Virus record (IMG/VR): IMGVR_UViG_3300036852_000048
Span: 1 to 30,660 of that record
Source: a virus
Direction: 5' to 3' (one strand)
DNA: 30,660 nucleotides
Numbering within the stretch: the stretch's first letter is position 1; every line of letters begins with the position of its first letter. Made by a program: the position numbers and the translations under genes. Under the pieces are notes generated by a model. The model made no database searches and had not been told where the DNA came from. It saw only the letters and a list, made by a program, of their open reading frames with translations. Shown one piece after another: positions 17,871 through 26,087 of this stretch.

Positions 17871-17944
17871 TTTGGGTTCGTTTAACGGCAGGACCGGGGT
17901 CTCTGAAGCCCCAGATGTTGGTTCGATTCCAGCACCCAAAGCCA
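17871..17944 (+). tRNA. tRNA-Gln (CUG)
   Basis: Acceptor TTTGGGT with ACCCAAA, weak T1-A72 pair and G73 (both typical of Gln), CCA. Anticodon stem GGGGT/GCCCC, loop CTCTGAA, anticodon CTG. T arm GTTGG-TTCGATT-CCAGC. It is the last tRNA of the array. Confidence 0.93.
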
Positions 17945-18026
17945 TCCCGGGGGCCGCGCATCCAGTGGGATACCCCCACACAACGCGGACAAATCCACTC
18001 TGCCCGTCCGGGCACGGAGAAACCAA
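17945..18026 (+). promoter_or_regulatory. Hairpin-rich junction between tRNA array and late mRNA
   Basis: CCGCG (17954-17958) pairs with CGCGG (17984-17988), and TGCCCG-TC-CGGGCA (18001-18014) is a perfect palindrome ending two bases before the GGAG SD of the next gene. There is no T run, so transcription probably continues. The stems could guide cleavage of the last tRNA from the mRNA or modulate initiation. Confidence 0.5.
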
Positions 18027-18440
18027 ATGCAAGTTCTACACATTGGCCAAGGCAAGTATCTACGCGTCGATCACAGTTTCGCTGATGCTGGCGAACCCGC
18101 TCGTTATGGTATGGTAGGCGGTCGTACAGTCCTACTCAATGAAGGCAGCAGACAGAAGCCTGAAATTTATATGTGCGACGGCGGCTTCTTCTACAAGAAT
18201 GGCCAGCCCGTTGAGAATGTATCGGATGTTGAATACCTTCCGCAGCCATATCGCAAGCTTGCTACTGAGTTCGTGAATAAGGACAAGAAGCCCGCTGCGC
18301 CGATTGCGGAGACGAAGGAAGAGGCCGTGATTCCGAAGAAGGGCCGTGGCCGTCCCAAGAAGAACGCAGCGCAGCCTAAGGCGAAAGTAGTCATCAAAGA
18401 CGAGAACAGCCTGCTCGAAGTAGCCGGCTACAAGGACTAA
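18027..18440 (+). CDS. Protein with AT-hook-like tail
   Basis: A 137-residue protein. The N-terminal 85 residues form a compact alpha/beta part (V-L-H-I-G-Q-G-K-Y-L-R-V; R-Y-G-M-V-G-G-R-T-V-L-L-N-E-G). It then has a Pro/Lys-rich linker with the AT-hook core K-G-R-G-R-P-K-K (about 107-115), which binds the minor groove of AT-rich DNA. A short acidic helix ends the protein. The SD GGAG is 8 nt upstream. It is the first gene after the tRNAs and may contact packaged or host DNA. Confidence 0.65.
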   Translation: MQVLHIGQGKYLRVDHSFADAGEPARYGMVGGRTVLLNEGSRQKPEIYMCDGGFFYKNGQPVENVSDVEYLPQPYRKLATEFVNKDKKPAAPIAETKEEAVIPKKGRGRPKKNAAQPKAKVVIKDENSLLEVAGYKD

Positions 18441-18443
18441 CAA

Positions 18444-18809
18444 ATGGCAACAGCACAATATACGCGTGTCCAACCCGGTGCGGGAGAAGATATCCCTACC
18501 GGTGTTGTTATTTATGAATGGGTACTAGCTGCGGCTGGTGATGACGGTGTGGGTGTTGTTGCGCCACAATTTTCAAGCAAAGTTGTACAAAGAATAGCCG
18601 GAACGGGCACAGTCAACATTCAAGGTTCTCTTCATCTGAAAAGTGAAACTGCGGTTTGGGGCGATCTACGCAGTCCAAACTCAACTGACATTTCGCTTGC
18701 TGATAATAACCCAATTCAAATTCTAGAAGATTGTGTTCAAGTTCGTCCTGTGACTGCTACCGCTGGTGCTACGGTTCGTCTTATGGTCACAACCACGAGT
18801 CGGAGATAG
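18444..18809 (+). CDS. Beta-rich virion protein
   Basis: A 121-residue protein with repeated short strands (G-V-V-I-Y-E-W-V-L; K-V-V-Q-R-I-A-G-T-G-T-V-N-I-Q-G-S-L; R-L-M-V-T-T-T-S). Its character is that of a small beta-sandwich structural protein. There is a 3-nt gap to the upstream stop. No specific family is recognised. Confidence 0.6.
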   Translation: MATAQYTRVQPGAGEDIPTGVVIYEWVLAAAGDDGVGVVAPQFSSKVVQRIAGTGTVNIQGSLHLKSETAVWGDLRSPNSTDISLADNNPIQILEDCVQVRPVTATAGATVRLMVTTTSRR

Positions 18810-18812
18810 TCA

Positions 18813-19349
18813 ATGAGTAATGCTCAGGCTCGTAGTACAGTAAATGCTGTTCTGTCACTTCTTGGACCAGGAGGCGCATTAGCTCCTCAACTTGAACGTT
18901 TGAAAGAACATCTTACAACTGCGCTCAATGCTGAACAGGAAGTTGCCGATCTTCGCAAACAACTTGCGCCGCTTCAGGCTGAACTCGCGGCGCTACAAGC
19001 TGATACGAAACTTGCGTCTGAGCAGTATGCAGCGAAGTCAGCCGAGATCAAGAGTACGCTTGGTAGCTTACAGAAGGCAAATGAAGACCAAGAATCAGCA
19101 TGGCGCGAGAAGATCAATGCGCTGAAGTCTCAAGCTGATGAACTTGAGCACGCTCGTGACGAAGCACGTGCTGCGTTAGCTCGCAAGATGCAGCAGGACC
19201 AGACGGATGCTGGCAAAAAGCAAGCGGAGCTGCGTGATGCGCACGACGCGGCGGTGCTTGCTTATAAACTCGAAGAAGATGCGGTACGTTCTAGACTTGA
19301 GTCTGCTAAAGCAGAACTCGCTGCGTTCCTTAAGCGCGTTGGAGGCTAA
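18813..19349 (+). CDS. Coiled-coil protein
   Basis: A 178-residue protein that is almost entirely helical from about residue 25 on, with Leu/Ala heptads (L-R-K-Q-L-A-P-L-Q-A-E-L-A-A-L-Q; D-E-L-E-H-A-R-D-E-A-R-A-A-L-A-R-K). The N-terminus has a Gly-rich turn (L-L-G-P-G-G-A-L-A-P). It could be a fibrous connector or an assembly chaperone. It is too short for a tape measure of a long tail. Confidence 0.65.
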   Translation: MSNAQARSTVNAVLSLLGPGGALAPQLERLKEHLTTALNAEQEVADLRKQLAPLQAELAALQADTKLASEQYAAKSAEIKSTLGSLQKANEDQESAWREKINALKSQADELEHARDEARAALARKMQQDQTDAGKKQAELRDAHDAAVLAYKLEEDAVRSRLESAKAELAAFLKRVGG

Positions 19350-19350
19350 C

Positions 19351-19818
19351 TTGCCATTCTACTACGACGTAACGCGTGAAACTTCTACCAACGGCACGAC
19401 TCAGACGCTGAGCACGCACCTTCGCTCGGTTCCTGCTGCGGCTGTACCTTCTGGCATTGTAGGCATCTATGCCAACGCCCGCCATGGCACTGCCGGTGGT
19501 GGTGTGATCTATGGCATCCGTCCAGGCACGACTGGTTCTGGTGGTACGGCTTCTACCGAGAACAAGAAGCATCCTGACAATCCAACGGCTGGTCTAGCGT
19601 GGCTAGACGATGCAACCGCTATTACCCCCGGTGGTACGCCCCAGGTACAAGCTACAGTTGGCATCGCCCAGACCGGCGGTCAGGGCGGTTGGGTTGCTCT
19701 TGAGAAGGACATGGCCCTTCAGATGAAGGCTGCTGGTGTCGGTTTCGAGATTGGTTCGAAAGCTATCGGTACGGCTGTGCCGATCAACGTTACCCTGGAC
19801 TGGTTCGAAACGACGTAA
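19351..19818 (+). CDS. Virion protein starting at TTG
   Basis: A 155-residue protein beginning (M)PFYYDVTRETSTNGTTQT. The TTG at 19351 has a very good GGAGG SD 6 nt upstream. A longer version starting inside the previous gene would need out-of-frame overlap and lacks an SD. It is Gly/Thr-rich and beta-like (G-I-V-G-I-Y-A-N-A-R; P-I-N-V-T-L-D-W-F-E). It is likely a small head or tail structural protein. Confidence 0.65.
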   Translation: MPFYYDVTRETSTNGTTQTLSTHLRSVPAAAVPSGIVGIYANARHGTAGGGVIYGIRPGTTGSGGTASTENKKHPDNPTAGLAWLDDATAITPGGTPQVQATVGIAQTGGQGGWVALEKDMALQMKAAGVGFEIGSKAIGTAVPINVTLDWFETT

Positions 19819-20060
19819 TGTCTGATACCAACGTCCTGGCGGACGGCGTTGCTCTCCCGGACGCCCGCCTGGACTTCTGGGCGCGGCGTAAGCGCACAGA
19901 GTTTGTCTTCAACGGCCAAGCCTTTGAGATGGTGTTCTGTGTGAACTGTGGCGAGAAAGGCGGGGCAGTTTATAAAGGCTGTCCCGTCTTTTTCTTGTGT
20001 GATGGTTGCGTCGGCAAATGGGGCCCACCTCCGGGAGCTATCGAGGTAGAGGTTACGTAA
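19818..20060 (+). CDS. Zinc-ribbon protein
   Basis: An 80-residue protein. C-V-N-C-G (about 42-46) and C-D-G-C-V (about 62-66) form a two-knuckle zinc ribbon after an aromatic/basic segment D-F-W-A-R-R-K-R-T-E-F. Both ends couple through TAATG overlaps. The amino-acid pattern matches other zinc microproteins of this genome. Function is unknown. Confidence 0.65.
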   Translation: MSDTNVLADGVALPDARLDFWARRKRTEFVFNGQAFEMVFCVNCGEKGGAVYKGCPVFFLCDGCVGKWGPPPGAIEVEVT

Positions 20061-20467
20061 TGGGCGCTCAAGGTACGGCTGTGCTAGACTTTGGTGTGTT
20101 TCCCGGCAAATCTGATGCGAGCGTGGATGTAACAGGCCAAGCAGCGATTGTGTCTGGTAGTTTGGTCGAAGCCTGGATTCGTCCTGTAGCGACTGCTGAC
20201 CATACCGATACGGAACATATGGTCGAGACCTTGAAGGTCTTTGCGGCTAATATTGTTGCTGGCACAGGGTTCACGATTTATGGATTCAACACGAGCCAAG
20301 TTAATGAACCGTTATTTCCCGGACCAGCGTTGCCTGCGACTACAGTTATTGCCGCTGCCATTACTATGACTCAGAATGGAATGATTGAAGTTTCCCCTTT
20401 GGCGGGTATAGGCGGTAGTGGAACTCGAATATATGGTGCGTGGACTGTAGCATGGGTGTGGAACTGA
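20060..20467 (+). CDS. Beta-rich virion protein
   Basis: A 135-residue protein, MGAQGTAVLDFGVFPGKSDA at its start. The TAATG-coupled ATG at 20060 is preferred over an earlier in-frame start inside the zinc-ribbon gene. Pattern: V-T-G-Q-A-A-I-V-S-G-S-L-V-E-A-W-I, then F-T-I-Y-G-F, ending in W-T-V-A-W-V-W-N. The strand-rich fold and aromatic end are typical of phage tail or head accessory proteins. Confidence 0.6.
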   Translation: MGAQGTAVLDFGVFPGKSDASVDVTGQAAIVSGSLVEAWIRPVATADHTDTEHMVETLKVFAANIVAGTGFTIYGFNTSQVNEPLFPGPALPATTVIAAAITMTQNGMIEVSPLAGIGGSGTRIYGAWTVAWVWN

Positions 20468-20477
20468 AGGAGAAGAC

Positions 20478-20735
20478 ATGCAAAGAGCGTTTGTGACTGT
20501 TACACGAATGCAAGTTAATCTAGCGAATCTCGGCATATCAATTTTTGCCGATGCTCATTATTCAGACGGAGCGAGTGGTGACCAGGTTGATGCGATGATT
20601 ACAACTACGGCACTTGTTGATGCGTCTCCACGAGCTATCATAGATGCAGTTGTGGACGAAGTATTAGCGCAACAGCCTACAGGCTATGATATCCACAGAC
20701 GTGATATGGTAGTTACGAGTCTCGAACGTGGTTGA
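20478..20735 (+). CDS. Small alpha/beta protein
   Basis: An 85-residue protein with a strong AAGGAGAAG SD. It begins with F-V-T-V-T-R-M-Q-V-N-L and has a helix A-S-P-R-A-I-I-D-A-V-V-D-E-V-L-A-Q-Q followed by a short strand M-V-V-T-S-L. No cysteine or membrane helix. The family is unknown. Confidence 0.55.
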   Translation: MQRAFVTVTRMQVNLANLGISIFADAHYSDGASGDQVDAMITTTALVDASPRAIIDAVVDEVLAQQPTGYDIHRRDMVVTSLERG

Positions 20736-20741
20736 TGAGAT

Positions 20742-20993
20742 GTGCGATTAGAAGGCACGTTTAATCAATTCCAGCAATTTATTACCAATAATGGTGCGCC
20801 GTCACAGTTCGTATATGCAGAAGATAATGCCGCCGTGGTAACAACCTGCGGTGGAGTTTATGGAAACGCTGCTTTTCTTTTCGATTTTAAAGACAAACCC
20901 TCAACGTCTAATTTCTTAGTGTTCATCACGTCAGTATTCGCAACTGCGACGCCTGTGGAGAAAATACAGCATGGCCATTCAGATTCAGGGTAA
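20742..20993 (+). CDS. Small protein with GTG start
   Basis: An 83-residue protein starting (M)RLEGTFNQFQQFITNNGAP. It is beta-rich with one C-G-G-V-Y-G turn and ends by overlapping the next gene by 23 nt. An ATG two bases upstream is in a different frame. The start codon choice is moderate only. Confidence 0.5.
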   Translation: MRLEGTFNQFQQFITNNGAPSQFVYAEDNAAVVTTCGGVYGNAAFLFDFKDKPSTSNFLVFITSVFATATPVEKIQHGHSDSG

Positions 20994-21633
20994 CGGCGGC
21001 GTCGTCGCCGAAATTGATGGAACCACCTTTCGTGCACAACGTTCTGTGCCGAAGCCTATTGACCATGGCGCGCTCGGACATTATCGACTAGCAACTACCG
21101 TAGCTCTCGTAGTAACACAAGCTGCTAACGGCACCTTATTCTCGTTTCGTTGGGGTAATGCGACAAATCTCTGCGTTATCCAGAAACTGCGTCTTGCGCT
21201 GATACAGACTGCTGCTGCTACAGCAACGATCATGCCATCTTATCAGGTTGTCCTTGCCCGAAGTTTTACCGTCTCCGATTCGGTAGGTACAGCGATCACA
21301 CTGACTGGCAACAACATGAAGAAACGTACCAATATGGGCACAACGCTAGTCACCGATATTCGAAAGTCTGCTGTGGCTGCTGGGCTAACGGCCGGTACGC
21401 GAACACTTGATGCTGAACCTATTCTCGAAATGCCAACAAACTCTACGATTACGACTCCAAATGCCATTTTGTATGAAAAGCAACTTGATACTGATGCAGG
21501 TGATGGAGTACATCCTATTGTGTTGGCACAAAACGAAGGATTCATTGTACGTGGACCGACCGTCGTATTTGGTGCAGCGGGTACCGCGAACCTAGCAGTC
21601 GAAGTTGCTTGGGCTGAAGTAGCCGCATACTAA
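20971..21633 (+). CDS. Structural protein, beta-rich
   Basis: A 220-residue protein. Strand-rich with Thr/Ala/Val (A-L-V-V-T-Q-A-A-N-G-T-L-F-S-F-R-W; F-I-V-R-G-P-T-V-V-F-G-A-A-G-T-A-N-L-A-V-E-V-A-W). The C-terminus resembles the last strands of phage decoration or tail-fibre-tip sandwiches. It has one Cys only and no catalytic motif. The start overlaps the preceding gene by 23 nt. Confidence 0.6.
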   Translation: MAIQIQGNGGVVAEIDGTTFRAQRSVPKPIDHGALGHYRLATTVALVVTQAANGTLFSFRWGNATNLCVIQKLRLALIQTAAATATIMPSYQVVLARSFTVSDSVGTAITLTGNNMKKRTNMGTTLVTDIRKSAVAAGLTAGTRTLDAEPILEMPTNSTITTPNAILYEKQLDTDAGDGVHPIVLAQNEGFIVRGPTVVFGAAGTANLAVEVAWAEVAAY

Positions 21634-21634
21634 A

Positions 21635-22156
21635 ATGAGTCTGCTGCTGGCGTTTCAGGGCGCGCCGCCAGCGGCCGAAGCTGAAACGCTCGCGCCGCTC
21701 AGTGTACGTCTAGGCTATCGCGGGTACTCTCGCGCACTTGCGTACGTATGGAATCCCGCGCGTGATGTAGATGTAGCACCGATAGCCGACAGCACGTACG
21801 CACAGCTCGTGGTCCATATCCCCTTCAAGGGTTACGACCGCAACCCGTATCTTCGGAATACTGCACAAGACCTAAGTGTCGTTGTTCCGTTTGATCTGCC
21901 ATCATTCCTAGCCAAGCCGCAGTACAAGCCGCTTGGTCGTAATCCGTATCTATGGAATACGGCGCAAGACTTCAGTTTCGTCGCGTCTGTTGAAGAATCA
22001 ACGCTCGCACAATTCGTTGTGCGTCTTAATATTCGCGGGCAGTGGTGGATCGTACCAGCATACGTATTCAATCTAGCACCACAAGACGAAGACGCGCCTT
22101 CAATCATAGTGCCTGGTGGCACATACATTCCAACGTTTAGACCTAGACGGAGATAA
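21635..22156 (+). CDS. Protein with internal tandem repeat
   Basis: A 173-residue protein with three related segments of about 60 residues: Y-V-W-N-P-A-R-D-V, N-P-Y-L-R-N-T-A-Q-D-L-S and N-P-Y-L-W-N-T-A-Q-D-F-S, each preceded by an R-x-G-Y/R-G-Y/Q-W strand and followed by a hydrophobic segment. The repeats suggest a modular fibre or adhesin. The C-terminus is Pro/Arg-rich. No family is known to me. Confidence 0.6.
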   Translation: MSLLLAFQGAPPAAEAETLAPLSVRLGYRGYSRALAYVWNPARDVDVAPIADSTYAQLVVHIPFKGYDRNPYLRNTAQDLSVVVPFDLPSFLAKPQYKPLGRNPYLWNTAQDFSFVASVEESTLAQFVVRLNIRGQWWIVPAYVFNLAPQDEDAPSIIVPGGTYIPTFRPRRR

Positions 22157-22158
22157 GT

Positions 22159-23052
22159 GTGGCAAATACAAAGATCAGCGCGCTTCCTACAGTCGTAACG
22201 CCTGCGATCACGGATCAATTCGCCGTAAACCAGGGTGGCGCGTCTAAGAAGGAAACGCTGCAACAGATTGCTGGCGCTAGTGGTCTGTTTTCTCCAAATG
22301 GCACCTCACGTCTTCGTGTAGCCAGCACGACGAGTCTGGAACTTGGTATTGGTATCGTTCCTCTGTTCGTCAACAGCCTCTGGCAACAACGTGCGCTTCC
22401 CTCAGTTATTACAATCGGTACTGGTGGTCTAAGCACTAACACCACGTACTATGTATACATGTTCGATAACGCCGGTACGTCTACATTAGAACTCTCTACC
22501 ACAACGCATGCAAAAGACAGTACCTATGGTGTAGAAACCAAGTCTGCCGATGCGACGCGCACGTATGTTGGTGTTATTCGTACAGACGCATCCACGCAGT
22601 TCACTACCGATCTTACGAACTCGTGGTTCGGTGAGCCGAAAGTTTGGTCTCTTTCATCTGCTGGTAGCAGCACTACGTCCGGTACGTTTGTCGATGTAAC
22701 CAGTTCCTCTATCACGGTTTTACCACACAGCACAGTCAGCCGATTCAAAGTAAACTACAGTTTTGCGCTGAACATTACAAATACAGCCAGCCAGAACAAC
22801 GGAATTACGGTTCAGCTTTTAGACAATGGCTCGGTTGTTACAAACAGTGCTCGTGTAGCTAATGCTCCGAGTGCTGCGGGAGGCACTGGTGCGGGCGCGA
22901 ATGGTGGTTATACTTATCTTTCTGCGCCTGGGGTAGCTACAACAGTTATCTACAAACTTCAACATAAGAGTGATAATACTGGTAGTTCTCCTACTGCAAC
23001 TACTAGCAATATTCTTGCCTATATCGAAGAACTTCGTCAGGCTAATGCTTAA
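22159..23052 (+). CDS. Tail-fibre-like protein
   Basis: A 297-residue protein with GTG start. The N-terminus (K-I-S-A-L-P-T-V-V-T-P-A-I-T-D-Q-F-A-V-N-Q-G-G) is the type found at the start of many phage fibre or appendage proteins, where K-x-T-L-x-Q-I follows. The rest is Ser/Thr/Gly-rich beta repeat (S-S-I-T-V-L-P-H-S-T-V-S-R-F), typical of receptor-binding or fibre-tip regions, and ends in I-L-A-Y-I-E-E-L. It probably contacts the host surface. Confidence 0.7.
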   Translation: MANTKISALPTVVTPAITDQFAVNQGGASKKETLQQIAGASGLFSPNGTSRLRVASTTSLELGIGIVPLFVNSLWQQRALPSVITIGTGGLSTNTTYYVYMFDNAGTSTLELSTTTHAKDSTYGVETKSADATRTYVGVIRTDASTQFTTDLTNSWFGEPKVWSLSSAGSSTTSGTFVDVTSSSITVLPHSTVSRFKVNYSFALNITNTASQNNGITVQLLDNGSVVTNSARVANAPSAAGGTGAGANGGYTYLSAPGVATTVIYKLQHKSDNTGSSPTATTSNILAYIEELRQANA

Positions 23053-23945
23053 TGGCTAATTACGACACGGGCCGCGATATCCTAATCAACGTATTGTCTC
23101 GTGCCGATGAACTCGAAATCGGTACGGCAGAGCGTGAAGAGGAAGCGAAGACATATATCCAGGCAGCCTATATCTCTGTACTGAGTGAGGGCTACCCATG
23201 GCCGTTTGCTCGCAAAGACCCGCCTGGTGTGCTCACAACCAACCGTGAACGTACAGGCTCAGCTACGTTTACTGTCTCTAGCACGGCTGGCACATTCTCC
23301 GTAGCACCTGACGTAAGTTTGGCGGGTCGTAAGATTTTCGCAGAGACCGACGAAGTAGTATACCGTATTAGTTCGCATCTTGCGAACACGACTGCGTTTG
23401 TCCTAGACAGCGTGTTCCTGGGTACGTCGGGTTTGTACAACGTACATGTATTTCAAGACGAATATAGTCTAGCCACTGATTTCCTACGACCAGTCACGCA
23501 TAAGTTCTTGCGCCCTGCCGATAGTCGTCATATGGTGGAGTTGATTGGTATTGACGAGCTAGAGGGCAAGTACGGCTCTCGCTTGCAATGGAGTGGTACA
23601 GACTCACCGCGCTACTGTGCATTCATCGGCGATCAGAAGATTCGTATTTGGCCGTGGACGACACTCAGCAAGCGTTTCGAGTATAAGTACATCTTCCATC
23701 CCGGTGTGTTAGATTTTACTGGTGCAGCGGCTACAGACACGCCCATCATCAAGCCCGCAGAAGATCGCGTTGTTATTTCGTTACTTGCCGTAGGCAACCT
23801 GTTGGTTGACAAGAATGATGACCGGGCGAGCCTATTCCTAGACGCAGCCGTATCCAAGATTAGTTCTATGAAGCGCTTGCAGCAAACCAAGTCTCGCGCG
23901 CGTGTATGGGTAGGCGCGGGAAGCAACGTATCAACGATTAGATAA
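23052..23945 (+). CDS. Head-tail adaptor, tail-tubular-A-like
   Basis: A 297-residue protein. N-terminal helices (G-R-D-I-L-I-N-V-L-S-R-A-D-E-L; E-A-K-T-Y-I-Q-A-A-Y-I-S-V-L-S) followed by P-W-P-F-A are typical of podovirus adaptor (gp8 or tail tubular A) proteins that bind under the portal. The C-terminus has R-V-V-I-S-L-L-A-V-G-N-L-L-V and a long helix. Start TAATG-coupled. The match is by pattern and position. Confidence 0.65.
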   Translation: MANYDTGRDILINVLSRADELEIGTAEREEEAKTYIQAAYISVLSEGYPWPFARKDPPGVLTTNRERTGSATFTVSSTAGTFSVAPDVSLAGRKIFAETDEVVYRISSHLANTTAFVLDSVFLGTSGLYNVHVFQDEYSLATDFLRPVTHKFLRPADSRHMVELIGIDELEGKYGSRLQWSGTDSPRYCAFIGDQKIRIWPWTTLSKRFEYKYIFHPGVLDFTGAAATDTPIIKPAEDRVVISLLAVGNLLVDKNDDRASLFLDAAVSKISSMKRLQQTKSRARVWVGAGSNVSTIR

Positions 23946-23948
23946 GAC

Positions 23949-25616
23949 ATGGCATTTCGTGGCGTCGAGACCAACGTCGAGCTGGCGAAGTACGGTCTGG
24001 TTGGCTCGCGTAACCTCGCAGCCGTTCCAGTTACCGCACTTCTGCAAGCCCGTAATCTAAGTCTAGATACGGGTTCTATTACCCGTGCGGGCGGTGCTGC
24101 GAAGTATAACGGCGGTGACGAAGCCGATCTTCTAGAGATGGAAGCGTCTACAGATACTTACCTTCTAGAAGACGGTTCTGGCGGCTACTTACTAGAAGGT
24201 GACGGCCCTCCTCTCCAAGCTGGGATTGTGGGTCTTCGTGACTGGTTCCCTGTTGACACACTGCAGCGCCTAATTGCTTGTCTTAACGACGGCACGATAT
24301 GGCGTGATACTAGCGGCGAAGGATTCTTTGCGGTAGCTAAAAGTGGATTGAGCACTAGTTCAATCTATGTATTCGCCGAAGGCGGTTCTGAGATTATCGG
24401 CAACAACCGCAAACTGTTTATTACGACAGGTTTCGATCAGGTTCAGGTGTTTCGTGGCGATACAGCAACGACTGGCAACATCAATACTGGTGTAGCTGGT
24501 AAGCCCGATGATTGGACAGGTACAAACCAACCCAAGTCTATCTTCTTCCATAACGGTAGATTGTGGGGTGTACTGAACCACATTCTGTATGGTAGTACGG
24601 TCACGGACCACGAAGATTTCAAGAGCGCTGGAAGCGTAACTATCCCGGTACAGACCGGCGAAGGTTCGTACATTCAGGGCGGTATCTCCTTCAAAGGCAG
24701 GCTCTTCCTTTTCAAGTGGCCAAACGGTATCTATTGGTTGGATGATTCAAGCAGCACGCAAGCCAACTGGTTGATTAAGCGTCTGACAAAGAGCACCGGG
24801 CTTGCCAGCCCGAATGCGCTCTGCCAGGTTGATGACGACGTATTGTTCCTGTCCGAGATCGGACACATTCATATCCTGAGCGGTATTCAGGACTTTGGTG
24901 ACGTGCAAAACAGTGACCTGTCCGCACTCAACGAACTAACGTCGTATATTCGTGACAACATCGATACGAGCAAATCTTCGCTTGAACGCTCATGGGCAGT
25001 GTATTATCCAGAGAAGAAGCAAGCCAGATTTGCGATGCGTAGTCTAGGTAGCGCGTTCAACGACATTCAGTTCGTCGTTGACATGAACCGCAAGAACACA
25101 CCACGTATTCATATTGAAGACATCACAGAAGGTGGTGCTTTGGCGGTACGACAAGATGCAAACCGTGTAGAGCGTCCTATTACTGGTGATACCCACGGCA
25201 TTGTGTGGCTGCTAGACCAAGACGCAACCAATAAAGACGGTGCTGGTTATAGCACAGAATTCCAACTTCCACACACAGATTTTGCTTGGTTCCATGAGAA
25301 GCTTGGAAGCGTCCGTAAGAACTACGCATATCTTGAAGCAATTATGCAACCGACGGGCAACTTCACGCTATCATTCGATATATATTATGATGGTGTCCTG
25401 CGAGACACTGTCACAATGAATACCGGTTTGTCAGGTTCTGCGCTAGGCAGTTTCGTAATCGGTGAAGATGCTTTGGGTGGCGAATCGTTGTTGAACACTC
25501 GTAAGCGTTTGAGAGGTTCGTCACGTCGTTTGTCGTTGGTTGGAAGACAAAGTGTGGCTGATGAGAAATTTATTCTATCGCAGTTGTCGATTGGCCTTGT
25601 GCCGGGAAGCGCGTAA
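23949..25616 (+). CDS. Tail nozzle-like protein, tail-tubular-B-like
   Basis: A 555-residue protein. N-terminal segment G-V-E-T-N-V-E-L-A-K-Y-G-L-V-G-S-R-N, then a series of beta-blade-like units (I-G-N-N-R-K-L-F-I-T-T-G; S-I-F-F-H-N-G-R-L-W-G; G-R-L-F-L-F-K-W-P-N-G-I-Y-W-L-D-D), as in podovirus nozzle proteins with a propeller domain. Pairing with the adaptor gene just upstream is the usual order. It likely closes the tail tube. Confidence 0.65.
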   Translation: MAFRGVETNVELAKYGLVGSRNLAAVPVTALLQARNLSLDTGSITRAGGAAKYNGGDEADLLEMEASTDTYLLEDGSGGYLLEGDGPPLQAGIVGLRDWFPVDTLQRLIACLNDGTIWRDTSGEGFFAVAKSGLSTSSIYVFAEGGSEIIGNNRKLFITTGFDQVQVFRGDTATTGNINTGVAGKPDDWTGTNQPKSIFFHNGRLWGVLNHILYGSTVTDHEDFKSAGSVTIPVQTGEGSYIQGGISFKGRLFLFKWPNGIYWLDDSSSTQANWLIKRLTKSTGLASPNALCQVDDDVLFLSEIGHIHILSGIQDFGDVQNSDLSALNELTSYIRDNIDTSKSSLERSWAVYYPEKKQARFAMRSLGSAFNDIQFVVDMNRKNTPRIHIEDITEGGALAVRQDANRVERPITGDTHGIVWLLDQDATNKDGAGYSTEFQLPHTDFAWFHEKLGSVRKNYAYLEAIMQPTGNFTLSFDIYYDGVLRDTVTMNTGLSGSALGSFVIGEDALGGESLLNTRKRLRGSSRRLSLVGRQSVADEKFILSQLSIGLVPGSA

Positions 25617-26087
25617 ATGAAGAACAAGTTCGGTATAGAGGTTCCGACGATGCTGGACGAGCGCCATCAGCGCCATCAGTTCAAGGAATCTGTCAAGAAG
25701 TGGGACTACTGCACGATCAACGAATTCGGCCAGGTGGAAGAAGTGTTTTGTAAGTGCTGTGGCTGCCGAATCATGGGTCTGCGTGACTGGGGCGATCCTG
25801 AGGTTTACGATTCTAAAGATGCTCAGAATACTCTCGTTGTGCGCCAGCGCGTGCGTGTGATGCCTTTTAATAATTATGCAATGGTCATGATGGAGATGGA
25901 CAACGGCTCCCAACATCTCACCACAGCCTGCACAAACTGCTGTGACGAATTGCGTGCAACCGATTCCGACAAGCTGCGTGATTACTACGTTGCTGATCTA
26001 GCCAGTTTGGCAGAAACAGCTTCAACTGAGCGAGAGATGGCAGTCGTAGATAAGTTGTATGAACGTATACCTATGAGAGTGCTATAA
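25617..26087 (+). CDS. Zinc-binding protein
   Basis: A 156-residue protein. C-K-C-C-G-C (about 45-50) and, about 60 residues later, C-T-N-C-C-D-E-L suggest a zinc site with the intervening strand M-V-M-M-E-M-D-N-G. The N-terminus is basic and helical (E-R-H-Q-R-H-Q-F-K-E-S-V-K). The start overlaps the upstream stop (TAAATG). No family is known to me. Confidence 0.6.
   Translation: MKNKFGIEVPTMLDERHQRHQFKESVKKWDYCTINEFGQVEEVFCKCCGCRIMGLRDWGDPEVYDSKDAQNTLVVRQRVRVMPFNNYAMVMMEMDNGSQHLTTACTNCCDELRATDSDKLRDYYVADLASLAETASTEREMAVVDKLYERIPMRVL

Noticed and set aside
17294-18117. Several open frames inside the tRNA array
   Set aside because: They overlap folded tRNAs on both strands and their proteins look random.
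19207-19350. Longer N-terminus of the protein that starts at 19351
   Set aside because: It would overlap the coiled-coil gene out of frame, while TTG 19351 has a GGAGG SD at ideal distance.
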